The notes under the pieces are model-generated. The model had not been told where the DNA came from and searched no databases. It saw nothing but the letters and a program-made list of their open reading frames with translations. The translations under genes and the position numbers were made by a program. Below are positions 35,901 to 41,968 of a DNA stretch of 41,968 bases, in pieces (the first letter of the stretch is position 1; each line of letters begins with the position of its first letter). Source of the stretch: Duganella sp. (GTDB taxonomy: Bacteria > Pseudomonadota > Gammaproteobacteria > Burkholderiales > Burkholderiaceae_D); contig JAMFSU010000002.1 of NCBI GenBank assembly GCA_026225475.1, forward strand, positions 1 to 41,968, read 5' to 3'.

Positions 35901-36170
35901 ATGATTCAAAAAGAACTTGAGATCATCAACAAGCTCGGCTTGCATGCGCGTGCGTCGGCCAAATTCACTCAGCTTGCTTCAAAGCACAAATGTGAAGTCT
36001 GGATGACGTTCAACAAACGCCGGGTCAATGCCAAATCCATCATGGGCGTCATGATGCTTGCCGCTGGCAAGGGCAGCATGATTTTGCTGGAAACCGATGG
36101 AGAAGGCGAACAGGATTGCTTTAATGCACTGGAAGCCTTGATCCTGGACCGTTTTGGCGAAGGCCAATAG
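35901..36170 (+). CDS. ptsH: Phosphocarrier protein HPr
   Basis: 89 residues, with AAGGAAAG before the ATG. Active-site His15 in GLHARASAKF and the regulatory Ser46 in NAKSIMGVM are both present. HPr passes phosphate from EI to the EIIA encoded just upstream. The Ser46 site implies that an HPr kinase (HprK) exists elsewhere in the genome. Confidence 0.96.
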   Translation: MIQKELEIINKLGLHARASAKFTQLASKHKCEVWMTFNKRRVNAKSIMGVMMLAAGKGSMILLETDGEGEQDCFNALEALILDRFGEGQ

Positions 36171-36190
36171 GCGGCGTTGCCGGGTTTGAC

Positions 36191-36298
36191 TCAGGCATGC
36201 GGATCGACCCATTGCTGCTGATTCGACTTCTTCTGATACACCGTGCGATTGCCAAAACAGGCATAGTCCGGTAAGGTTTTGATAGCTACCGCGAACAT
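36191..36298 (-). CDS. Candidate 35-residue protein, antisense between ptsH and ptsI
   Basis: ATG at 36298, TGA at 36193-36191. The product, MFAVAIKTLPDYACFGNRTV then YQKKSNQQQWVDPHA, has a protein-like composition with Trp, Tyr, Cys, Phe and charged residues, unlike a chance frame in GC-rich DNA. There is no clear ribosome site. It fills most of the 169-bp spacer between ptsH and ptsI, on the opposite strand. I recognise no family. It could also be the remnant of a longer gene's 3' end. Confidence 0.35.
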   Translation of the reverse strand: MFAVAIKTLPDYACFGNRTVYQKKSNQQQWVDPHA

Positions 36299-36339
36299 GA
36301 AAGCACAAGCTTAACAAAATAACGCAGGAGACCAACGCG

Positions 36340-38127
36340 ATGGCATCTTTTACCTTACACGGCATCCCGGTTTCCAAAGGGATTGCTATTGGCCGCGCCC
36401 ATCTTTTGGCGCCGGCCGCGCTCGACGTCAAACATTACCTGATCCCCAACGATCAGGTCGAGGCTGAAATATTGCGCTTGAAGAACGCAATCGCCACCGT
36501 TCATCAAGAATTGCAAACGATCCGCAATGAGTTGCCAAAAGAAGCGCCGCCTGAACTGGGCGCCTTCATTGATGTGCATGCCCTGATTTTGTCCGATCCA
36601 ATGCTGGCCGAAGTACCGCTCAACATCATCCGTCACCGCTATTACAACGCCGAATGGGCGCTGGTGACGCAGATCGATGGCTTGTCAGCACAATTCGATG
36701 AAATTGAAGATGCCTATCTGCGCGAACGTAAAGCGGATATTCAACAAGTCGGCGACCGCGTGCTCAAGGTTTTGACGGGCACGGCGATCAATTTGCCGCC
36801 GGCCGAAGGTGGCGACGGTGCGACGGCCAACATCATCGTAGTTGCTCACGATATTTCGCCGGCTGACATGCTGCAATTCCGCGATGGCGCGTTTGGCGGC
36901 TTTGTCACCGATCTTGGCGGCCAGAATTCGCATACGGCGATTGTGGCGCGTAGTCTGGATATTCCGGCAGCTGTGGGCATGAACAATGCATCGGTGCTGG
37001 TCAAACAAGACGATGTGCTGATCATCGACGGCGATGCCGGCGTTGCCATCGTCAATCCTTCACCGTTGGTCCTGGCGCAATATCGCGCGCGTCAAGAACG
37101 CATGTTGCGTGATCGCAAGAAGCTCGGGCGCCTGAAAAAGACGCCGGCGATTACCCAGGATGGTGCCGAAATCACCTTGTTGGCCAACATCGAATTGCCG
37201 GCGGACTGTGCCGCTGCACTCGAAGCCGGTGCCAATGGCGTTGGTCTGTTCCGTTCTGAATTCCTCTTCATGGGGCGTGCTGGTCACCTGGACAAATTTC
37301 CATCGGAAGATGAGCAGTTCGAGTCGTATCGGCAAACCGTGGTGGCCATGAAGGGCCGTCATGTGACCATTCGCACACTTGATGTCGGCGCCGACAAACC
37401 GCTCGATGAAGATGAGCAGACCGCACTCAACCCCGCGCTGGGATTGCGGGCGATTCGCTATTGTCTGAGTGAGCCGCAGATGTTCTTGACGCAATTGCGG
37501 GCGATTCTGCGCGCTTCCGCGTTCGGGCCGATCCGCTTGCTGATCCCGATGATGGCGCACGCGTTTGAAGTCGATCAAACCTTGGCGTTGATTAAACAGG
37601 CGAAAGAGCAACTTGTTCAGCGCAAGCAGAAATTTGATGACGATATCCAAGTCGGAGCGATGATTGAAATCCCGGCTGCAGCGCTGGCGTTGCCGATTTT
37701 TATCAAGCGCCTCGATTTTTTGTCGATCGGCACCAATGACTTGATTCAATACACGTTGGCGATTGACCGTGTCGATCACGAAGTGGCGCATCTCTACGAC
37801 CCCTTGCATCCGGCAGTGTTATTTTTGCTCTCGAGCGTGATTGCGATGGCGCGCAAGGCCGACATTCCGGTCGCGGTGTGCGGCGAGATGGCGGGCGACG
37901 TGAAGTGGACACGCCTGTTGCTTGGCATGGGTTTGCTGGAGTTCTCGATGCATCCGTCTCAGTTGCTGTCGGTCAAGCAAGAAATCCTCAACAGCGACCT
38001 CAGTCTGCTCGAACCGCAGGTGAAGAAAGTATTGCGTGCCACCGAGCCAGCAGCAATCGAAGCGGCGATGGTGCAATTGCGCGCGTTGGCCGGCGAACCG
38101 GAGGTCAAGGCAGTACGCCGCCGTTAG
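36340..38127 (+). CDS. ptsI: PTS enzyme I (phosphoenolpyruvate-protein phosphotransferase)
   Basis: 595 residues. N-terminal HPr-binding/phosphohistidine domain with His198 in GGQNSHTAIVARS; C-terminal PEP-binding barrel with LFRSEFLFMGR, VTIRTLDVGADKPL, GAMIEIPAAAL, FLSIGTNDLIQYTLAIDR and catalytic Cys in VAVCGEMAGD. It takes phosphate from PEP and hands it to HPr. A CAGGAG ribosome site precedes the ATG. Last gene of the EIIA-HPr-EI set; this shortened chain in Betaproteobacteria has been tied to PHB storage and central metabolism. Confidence 0.96.
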   Translation: MASFTLHGIPVSKGIAIGRAHLLAPAALDVKHYLIPNDQVEAEILRLKNAIATVHQELQTIRNELPKEAPPELGAFIDVHALILSDPMLAEVPLNIIRHRYYNAEWALVTQIDGLSAQFDEIEDAYLRERKADIQQVGDRVLKVLTGTAINLPPAEGGDGATANIIVVAHDISPADMLQFRDGAFGGFVTDLGGQNSHTAIVARSLDIPAAVGMNNASVLVKQDDVLIIDGDAGVAIVNPSPLVLAQYRARQERMLRDRKKLGRLKKTPAITQDGAEITLLANIELPADCAAALEAGANGVGLFRSEFLFMGRAGHLDKFPSEDEQFESYRQTVVAMKGRHVTIRTLDVGADKPLDEDEQTALNPALGLRAIRYCLSEPQMFLTQLRAILRASAFGPIRLLIPMMAHAFEVDQTLALIKQAKEQLVQRKQKFDDDIQVGAMIEIPAAALALPIFIKRLDFLSIGTNDLIQYTLAIDRVDHEVAHLYDPLHPAVLFLLSSVIAMARKADIPVAVCGEMAGDVKWTRLLLGMGLLEFSMHPSQLLSVKQEILNSDLSLLEPQVKKVLRATEPAAIEAAMVQLRALAGEPEVKAVRRR

Positions 38128-38157
38128 TTGTCATCCCGGCCATGTAGTCAGCTTGGT

Positions 38158-38186
38158 TTGACGGCATGGCCTGACTTGGTTATTCT
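38158..38186 (+). promoter_or_regulatory. Sigma-70 promoter of metX
   Basis: -35 TTGACG (38158-38163), 17-bp spacer, -10 TATTCT (38181-38186). The start would be near 38193, right at the beginning of the SAM-II aptamer. A 7-bp inverted repeat GGCCATG/CATGGCC (38138-38144 and 38165-38171) brackets the -35 box. Confidence 0.65.
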
Positions 38187-38193
38187 TACATCA

Positions 38194-38275
38194 CTGCGCC
38201 GATTTGAATGGTTTCACCAACCTCAGCTTGCGGGCGCCGGAACTCAGGTTCCATCTAAATACGGCTAAAGCGAGC
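38194..38275 (+). promoter_or_regulatory. SAM-II riboswitch upstream of metX
   Basis: The conserved SAM-II core can be read directly: P1 GCGCC (38196-38200) pairs with GGCGC (38233-38237); the loop holds GATTTGA and CTTGCGG; then TAAAT-3 bases-GCTAAA (38256-38269), the same spacing as in the known SAM-II aptamer. P2 would pair GCTT (38226-38229) with AAGC (38268-38271), making the pseudoknot. Two extra hairpins are inserted: TGGT-TTC-ACCA in loop 1 and GGAAC-TCAG-GTTCC between P1 and the TAAA segment. It should sense S-adenosylmethionine and lower metX-metW expression. SAM-II is best known from Alphaproteobacteria. Confidence 0.88.
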
Positions 38276-38302
38276 TTGGAGTTGGAGTACAAGCCCAGAA
38301 TT

Positions 38303-38335
38303 AGCCCGTGAGCCTTAGCGCTTCCGGGCTTTTTT
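38303..38335 (+). terminator. Intrinsic terminator (attenuator) between the SAM-II aptamer and metX
   Basis: AGCCCG (38303-38308) pairs with CGGGCT (38325-38330), continued inside by AGC/GCT across a small internal loop, then TTTTTT. It lies 58 bp before the metX ATG, inside the leader. Its 5' arm GCCCGTGAGC (38304-38313) can instead pair over 10 bp with GCTTGCGGGC (38226-38235) of the aptamer. Confidence 0.85.
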
Positions 38336-38392
38336 GTTTTCAGGGCCAGGTACTGCGCTTATTGTGCTTACTCAAGGACAACACATAACATC

Positions 38393-39532
38393 ATGTCGAT
38401 TGGAATCGTAGCGCCGCAAGTCATGCATTTCCCGGAACCGTTGCCCCTGCAAAGCGGCATGGCATTGGCGGATTACGTCTTGATGTATGAAACCTACGGC
38501 ATGCTCAATGCCGATAAATCCAATGCCGTCCTGGTATGTCATGCCTTGAATGCCTCCCATCACGTCGCTGGTGTGTATGAGGATCAGCCCGACAATGTCG
38601 GTTGGTGGGACAACATGGTCGGCCCTGGCAAATCGCTCGACACTGACAAATTCTTTGTGATCGGCATTAACAATCTCGGCTCCTGTTTTGGCTCGACCGG
38701 CCCGATGCATACCAATCCGGCGACCGGCAAGCCATATGGGGCCAGTTTCCCAGTGGTGACGGTGGAAGACTGGGTCAGCGCCCAGGCGCGCCTGGCTGAT
38801 GCGTTGGGTATTCGTCAGTTTGCAGCGGTCATGGGTGGTTCGCTCGGGGGCATGCAGGCGTTGGCCTGGAGCATGATGTTTCCGGATCGCTTGCGTCATT
38901 GCATCGTGGTGGCTTCGACGCCAAAGTTGTCGGCACAGAACATTGCTTTCAACGACGTCGCGCGGCAGGCGATCCTGACCGATCCCGATTACCATGGCGG
39001 CGATTTCTACGCGTATGGCGTGGTTCCCAAGAATGGTTTGCGCGTGGCGCGCATGGTGGGACACATCACTTATCTGTCGGACGACGACATGGCCGAGAAA
39101 TTTGGCCGCGAGTTGCGCTCGGGGGCTTATCAGTTCGGGTATGGCATCGATTTTGAGATCGAATCCTATCTGCGCTATCAGGGCGACAAGTTTTCGACCT
39201 ACTTTGATGCCAACACCTATTTGCTGATTACCAAGGCTTTGGATTATTTTGACCCGGCCAAGGACTTTGGCGGCGATCTTGCCAAGGCGTTTGCCAATAC
39301 CAAGGCGCAATTCCTGCTGGCGTCGTTTACCACCGACTGGCGCTTCTCGCCGGAGCGCAGCCGAGAAATGGTACAGGCGCTGGTCGCCAACAAACGCCGC
39401 GTCAGCTATGCAGAAATCGATGCGCCGCATGGCCACGACGCCTTCCTGCTCGACGATGCCCGTTACATGAAATTGCTGCGCGAATATTATCAGCGCGTAT
39501 GGGCCGAGATTGCCCTGGAGGAGAGCGTATGA
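38393..39532 (+). CDS. metX: Homoserine O-acyltransferase MetX
   Basis: 379 residues, alpha/beta hydrolase fold. Nucleophile Ser150 in [11 protein letters not shown], Asp in [11 protein letters not shown] and His in [10 protein letters not shown] form the catalytic triad. It acylates L-homoserine to start methionine synthesis by transsulfuration or direct sulfhydrylation. Sequence alone does not tell acetyl-CoA from succinyl-CoA use; several betaproteobacterial MetX proteins use succinyl-CoA. Ribosome site AAGGA is rather far (about 15 nt) from the ATG. It overlaps metW by 4 bp (ATGA). Confidence 0.94.
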   Translation: MSIGIVAPQVMHFPEPLPLQSGMALADYVLMYETYGMLNADKSNAVLVCHALNASHHVAGVYEDQPDNVGWWDNMVGPGKSLDTDKFFVIGINNLGSCFGSTGPMHTNPATGKPYGASFPVVTVEDWVSAQARLADALGIRQFAAVMGGSLGGMQALAWSMMFPDRLRHCIVVASTPKLSAQNIAFNDVARQAILTDPDYHGGDFYAYGVVPKNGLRVARMVGHITYLSDDDMAEKFGRELRSGAYQFGYGIDFEIESYLRYQGDKFSTYFDANTYLLITKALDYFDPAKDFGGDLAKAFANTKAQFLLASFTTDWRFSPERSREMVQALVANKRRVSYAEIDAPHGHDAFLLDDARYMKLLREYYQRVWAEIALEESV

Positions 39533-40131
39533 ATTTCCCTGAATTGAGCATTTTGCGACCTGATCTGGCCTTCATTGCCCACTGGATACGCGCCGGCTCA
39601 CAGGTGCTCGACGTCGGCTGTGGCGATGGCGTGATGTTGGACTACCTGCAAACCGACAAGGCCTGCAGCGGCTATGGCATCGAGATCGACGATGCGCGCA
39701 TTCCCGAATGTGTGGCGCGCGATGTATCGGTGATCCAGCAGGATCTGGAAGGTGGCTTGGCAATGTTCGAGGACAATGCCTTTGATACCGTGTTGTGCCT
39801 ATCTGCCTTGCAAATGGTCAAGGATGTCGAAGGCATTCTGCGCGAGATTGCACGGGTCGGGCGTGAGGCGACAGTGTCGTTTCCCAACTTTGCCTACTGG
39901 TCGCATCGGCTGGCGTTGTTGCGCGGTCGCATGCCGGTATCGAAGTCACTGCCTTACGAATGGTATGACACGCCAAATCTACGCTGCGCCACGATCAAGG
40001 ATTTCGAAGCGCTGGCCAATGATGTCGGGCTGGAAGTGCTTGAGTGCGTCGCCCTGCACGATGGTAAGCCAGTGACCTTTTTGCCTAACTGGCGCGGCAG
40101 CTTAGCGGTATTCCGGCTGAAGAAAAAGTAA
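39529..40131 (+). CDS. metW: MetW methyltransferase-like protein
   Basis: 200 residues from the ATG at 39529, with GGAGGAG inside the end of met[16 protein letters not shown] is the SAM-binding motif I, and [22 protein letters not shown] the next strand; [16 protein letters not shown] is a MetW signature. MetW is always paired with metX in these bacteria and is needed for full homoserine acyltransferase activity; its methyltransferase activity has not been shown. Translation is coupled to metX. Confidence 0.93.
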   Translation: MNFPELSILRPDLAFIAHWIRAGSQVLDVGCGDGVMLDYLQTDKACSGYGIEIDDARIPECVARDVSVIQQDLEGGLAMFEDNAFDTVLCLSALQMVKDVEGILREIARVGREATVSFPNFAYWSHRLALLRGRMPVSKSLPYEWYDTPNLRCATIKDFEALANDVGLEVLECVALHDGKPVTFLPNWRGSLAVFRLKKK

Positions 40132-40294
40132 GAAATAAGCAAGCCGGGCAGCGTACGCAGCGGTTGCTGCCTAGCAAAAAAGCAGACCGGCCGACGCAAA
40201 TTCCTTATACTCCGCACACATCTCGGCGTGTGCCTGGTCGCGCGCCGCTGATGGCGGGCGCGCGTGCGTCAGACTTCTCTCAGCCACTTCGCCT

Positions 40295-41554
40295 ATGACC
40301 GATACACGTATTTCCTGGCACGACTACCTCAACCGGCGCATGCTCATTTGCGTATTCCTTGGTTTCACTTCCGGCTTGCCCTTATTCATCTTGCTCAGTC
40401 TGTTACAAGCCTGGCTAGCCAAGTCCGGTCTGAACATCAAGGCGCTCGGCTTATTTGCGTTGCTGATGTTTCCCTATACCTGGAAATTTGTCTGGTCGCC
40501 GTTGATGGACCGCTTCCATTTCGGTCGCATGGGGAGGCGACGTGGCTGGATGTTATTGACCCAGGTTGGCTTGTTTCTCGGCATCGGCAGTATGGGCATG
40601 CTCGACCCAGCCACACAGTTGGGCATGATTGCGGTTCTGGCCTCCGTGGTAGCGTTTTTGTCGGCTAGTCAGGATATCGTCATCGATGCCTACCGCCGTG
40701 AAATCCTGAGCGATGATGAACTCGGCCTGGGTAGCGCGATTCACGTCAATGCCTACAAATTGTCTGGCATGGTGCCGGGAGCATTGTCGCTGGTGCTGGC
40801 AGACCTCATGCCATGGCAGAGCGTCTTCTGGATCACGGCGGCGTTCATGTTGCCGGGTTTGTTGTGCACGCTGGCAATCAAAGAGCCAGTGGTCTATGGC
40901 GTGCCGCCACGCAATTTGCGTGAAGCCGTGCTGCTGCCGTTTCAGGAATTCATCAAGCGGGGCGGATGGGGCAGTGCCTTGTGGGTGCTGGGCTTCATTT
41001 TCCTGTACAAGCTCGGCGATAGCATGGCGACTGCGCTGGCGACCAAGTTTTATATTGATCTGGGCTTTTCGATGACTCAGATCGGTGTGGTGTCGAAAAC
41101 TACCAGTCTGTGGGCCAGCGTTGCGGGCGGCGTGGTGGGCGGCATCTGGATGATTCGTCTGGGCATCAATCGGGCCCTGTGGGTGTTCGGCGTGGTGCAG
41201 GCGGTGACCATCCTCGGCTTCGCCTGGCTGGCGCAAATCGGCGCCAGTACCGCAGTGTTGGCAGTAGTGATCGGTGCTGAAGCTTTTGGTGTTGGTTTGG
41301 GCACGGCGGCCTTTGTGGCCTACATCATGCGCGAAACCGACCCGCGTTATACCGCCACCCAATATGCTTTGTTCACCAGTCTGGCGGCGGTGCCGCGTAC
41401 CTTTGTCAATTCCTCGGTCGGGTATATCGTGGCCGAGGTTGGCTGGTTCCACTTTTTTGTGCTGTGTTTCGTGCTGGCATTGCCCGGAATGCTTATGCTA
41501 TTCAAGATTGCCCCGTGGAATCCTGTTGCAAGAACCACCACAGATGCTGTATAA
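40295..41554 (+). CDS. ampG: AmpG-type muropeptide permease (MFS)
   Basis: 419 residues with about twelve membrane helices. LGFTSGLPLFILLSLLQAWL, LMFPYTWKFVWSPLMDRF and the region SASQDIVIDAYRREIL are AmpG signatures. AmpG imports anhydro-muropeptides released from peptidoglycan into the cytoplasm for recycling; where an AmpC beta-lactamase and AmpR exist, it feeds their induction signal. No amp genes are visible here. A GC-rich hairpin (GCGCGCC/GGCGCGC, 40240-40263) lies in its leader and a TATACT at 40206-40211 may be its -10. Confidence 0.88.
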   Translation: MTDTRISWHDYLNRRMLICVFLGFTSGLPLFILLSLLQAWLAKSGLNIKALGLFALLMFPYTWKFVWSPLMDRFHFGRMGRRRGWMLLTQVGLFLGIGSMGMLDPATQLGMIAVLASVVAFLSASQDIVIDAYRREILSDDELGLGSAIHVNAYKLSGMVPGALSLVLADLMPWQSVFWITAAFMLPGLLCTLAIKEPVVYGVPPRNLREAVLLPFQEFIKRGGWGSALWVLGFIFLYKLGDSMATALATKFYIDLGFSMTQIGVVSKTTSLWASVAGGVVGGIWMIRLGINRALWVFGVVQAVTILGFAWLAQIGASTAVLAVVIGAEAFGVGLGTAAFVAYIMRETDPRYTATQYALFTSLAAVPRTFVNSSVGYIVAEVGWFHFFVLCFVLALPGMLMLFKIAPWNPVARTTTDAV

Positions 41555-41575
41555 CGCATCTCTCCGCTTCAAATT

Positions 41576-41599
41576 CCAGGTTTTTTAATAAAAGCCTGG
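41576..41599. terminator. Hairpin downstream of ampG
   Basis: CCAGG-TTTT, short loop, AAAA-G-CCTGG with one bulged base, 22 bp after the ampG stop. There is no U-tract after the stem, so a terminator role is uncertain. Confidence 0.3.
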
Positions 41600-41638
41600 G
41601 TCAAATACAAAAATATCGATATGTTTTTCGTATTTTGG

Positions 41639-41667
41639 TTGACAGGGGTTAAGTGTTCGTCTATAGT
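41639..41667 (+). promoter_or_regulatory. Strong promoter of the tRNA operon
   Basis: TTGACA (41639-41644), 17-bp spacer, TATAGT (41662-41667). Consensus -35 and near-consensus -10 at ideal spacing; the start would be near 41674, ten bases before tRNA-Tyr. The region after it (CCCTGCGCGG) is GC-rich, as in stringently controlled stable-RNA promoters. Confidence 0.88.
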
Positions 41668-41683
41668 TTTGAGTTCCCTGCGC

Positions 41684-41769
41684 GGAGAGGTGGCCGAGTG
41701 GTTAATGGCAGCAGACTGTAAATCTGCCCTCTTACGAGTACGCTGGTTCGAATCCAGCCCTCTCCACCA
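41684..41769 (+). tRNA. tRNA-Tyr (anticodon GTA)
   Basis: Acceptor arm GGAGAGG pairs with CCTCTCC, followed by A and encoded CCA. Anticodon stem GCAGA/TCTGC encloses CTGTAAA with anticodon GTA at 41718-41720. A long variable arm and GGTTCGAATCC T-arm make it a class II tRNA, right for Tyr. Confidence 0.97.
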
Positions 41770-41836
41770 TTTTGGGAACGGTCAGTAGTAGATTGTGCGG
41801 CTGTGAAGTGTTTAAAAGTTTCGATTGTAGTTCCTC

Positions 41837-41910
41837 GCGGGTGTAGCTCAATGGTAGAGCTGAAGCCTTCCAAGCTTATGACGAGGGTTCGATTCCCTTC
41901 ACCCGCTCCA
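41837..41910 (+). tRNA. tRNA-Gly (anticodon TCC)
   Basis: Acceptor GCGGGTG pairs with CACCCGC, then T and encoded CCA. D-arm GCTC/GAGC, anticodon loop CTTCCAA with TCC, T-arm GGGTTCGATTCCC. 67 bp after tRNA-Tyr, in the same transcript. Confidence 0.97.
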
Positions 41911-41959
41911 GTTTTTTTGCTGATTGCACTGTTTGGTTGTTGGTGCAATAAGTAGGTAA

Positions 41960-41968
41960 GCCCTTGTA
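41960..41968 (+). tRNA. Possible start of a third tRNA, cut by the window end
   Basis: The last nine bases, GCCCTTGTA, look like the acceptor arm and TA of another tRNA beginning about 50 bp after tRNA-Gly. In many proteobacteria the Tyr-Gly pair is followed by tRNA-Thr and tufB, so tRNA-Thr is the expectation. Only nine bases are visible. Confidence 0.35.

Noticed and set aside
35979..36431. 150-codon minus-strand frame across ptsH and ptsI start
   Set aside because: Antisense to conserved coding sequence at both ends; the shorter frame at 36191-36298 is more protein-like.
38372..39436. 354-codon open frame opposite metX
   Set aside because: Shadow of metX, with composition typical of antisense frames.
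40147..40171. GGCAGC/GCTGCC hairpin after metW as a terminator
   Set aside because: Short stem, followed by an A-run rather than a U-run on the plus strand.

Overview
The window looks like an ordinary chromosomal segment of a betaproteobacterium, most likely Burkholderiales/Oxalobacteraceae (Herminiimonas-Collimonas-Janthinobacterium type). Reasons: a phasin gene, DUF3717/DUF3567/DUF1840 families typical of this class, the rsmB-DUF4390-ntrY-ntrX order, torF-glnK-amtB, gshA-gshB followed by an EIIA-HPr-EI phosphotransferase set, metX-metW, and tRNA-Tyr/tRNA-Gly at the right end (in many proteobacteria the leader of tufB). There is no prophage, insertion sequence, CRISPR array or rRNA.

Layout. 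1-5.2 kb: end of an FAD-dependent dehydrogenase gene, then a leftward unit (IclR regulator, polar amino-acid ABC transporter, HutG-like arginase-family hydrolase, HutD) that looks like import and breakdown of a histidine-type compound. 5.3-7.8 kb: phasin PhaP with a clear promoter and terminator, a patatin-like phospholipase and a DUF3717 protein. 8.0-14.3 kb: a sulfur-scavenging region with SfnB, a DszA/SnaA-type flavin monooxygenase and an orphan MetQ-like binding protein rightward, facing a leftward sulfonate-type ABC transporter. 14.7-18.7 kb: Kup potassium transporter, a DMT permease, a divergent TrmB-like methyltransferase and a DUF3567 protein. 19.0-24.2 kb: leftward rsmB, DUF4390, ntrY and an NtrX-like regulator that lacks the AAA+ domain. 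24.5-29.7 kb: an MFS transporter, DUF1840, a secreted protein/lipoprotein pair, comM and ubiK.

30.1-32.9 kb: torF-glnK-amtB, preceded by a good sigma-54 promoter and two 17-bp NtrC-like boxes, closing with a strong terminator. This is a nitrogen-starvation module: porin, PII signal protein and ammonium channel. 33.1-38.1 kb: glutathione synthesis (gshA, gshB) and a sugar-transport-free regulatory PTS (EIIA, HPr, EI), with a possible 35-codon antisense gene between ptsH and ptsI. 38.2-40.1 kb: metX-metW behind a promoter, a SAM-II riboswitch and an intrinsic terminator. A 10-bp antiterminator can be drawn that excludes both the aptamer and the terminator, so this looks like transcription attenuation. 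40.3-41.97 kb: an AmpG-like transporter, a strong promoter, tRNA-Tyr(GTA), tRNA-Gly(TCC) and what looks like the first nine bases of a third tRNA.

The most interesting points are the SAM-II attenuator, the tandem NtrC/sigma-54 control region, the NtrX without AAA+, the candidate small gene at 36191-36298, and the sulfur cluster with a shared upstream motif. All calls come from reading the sequence; no database search was run.
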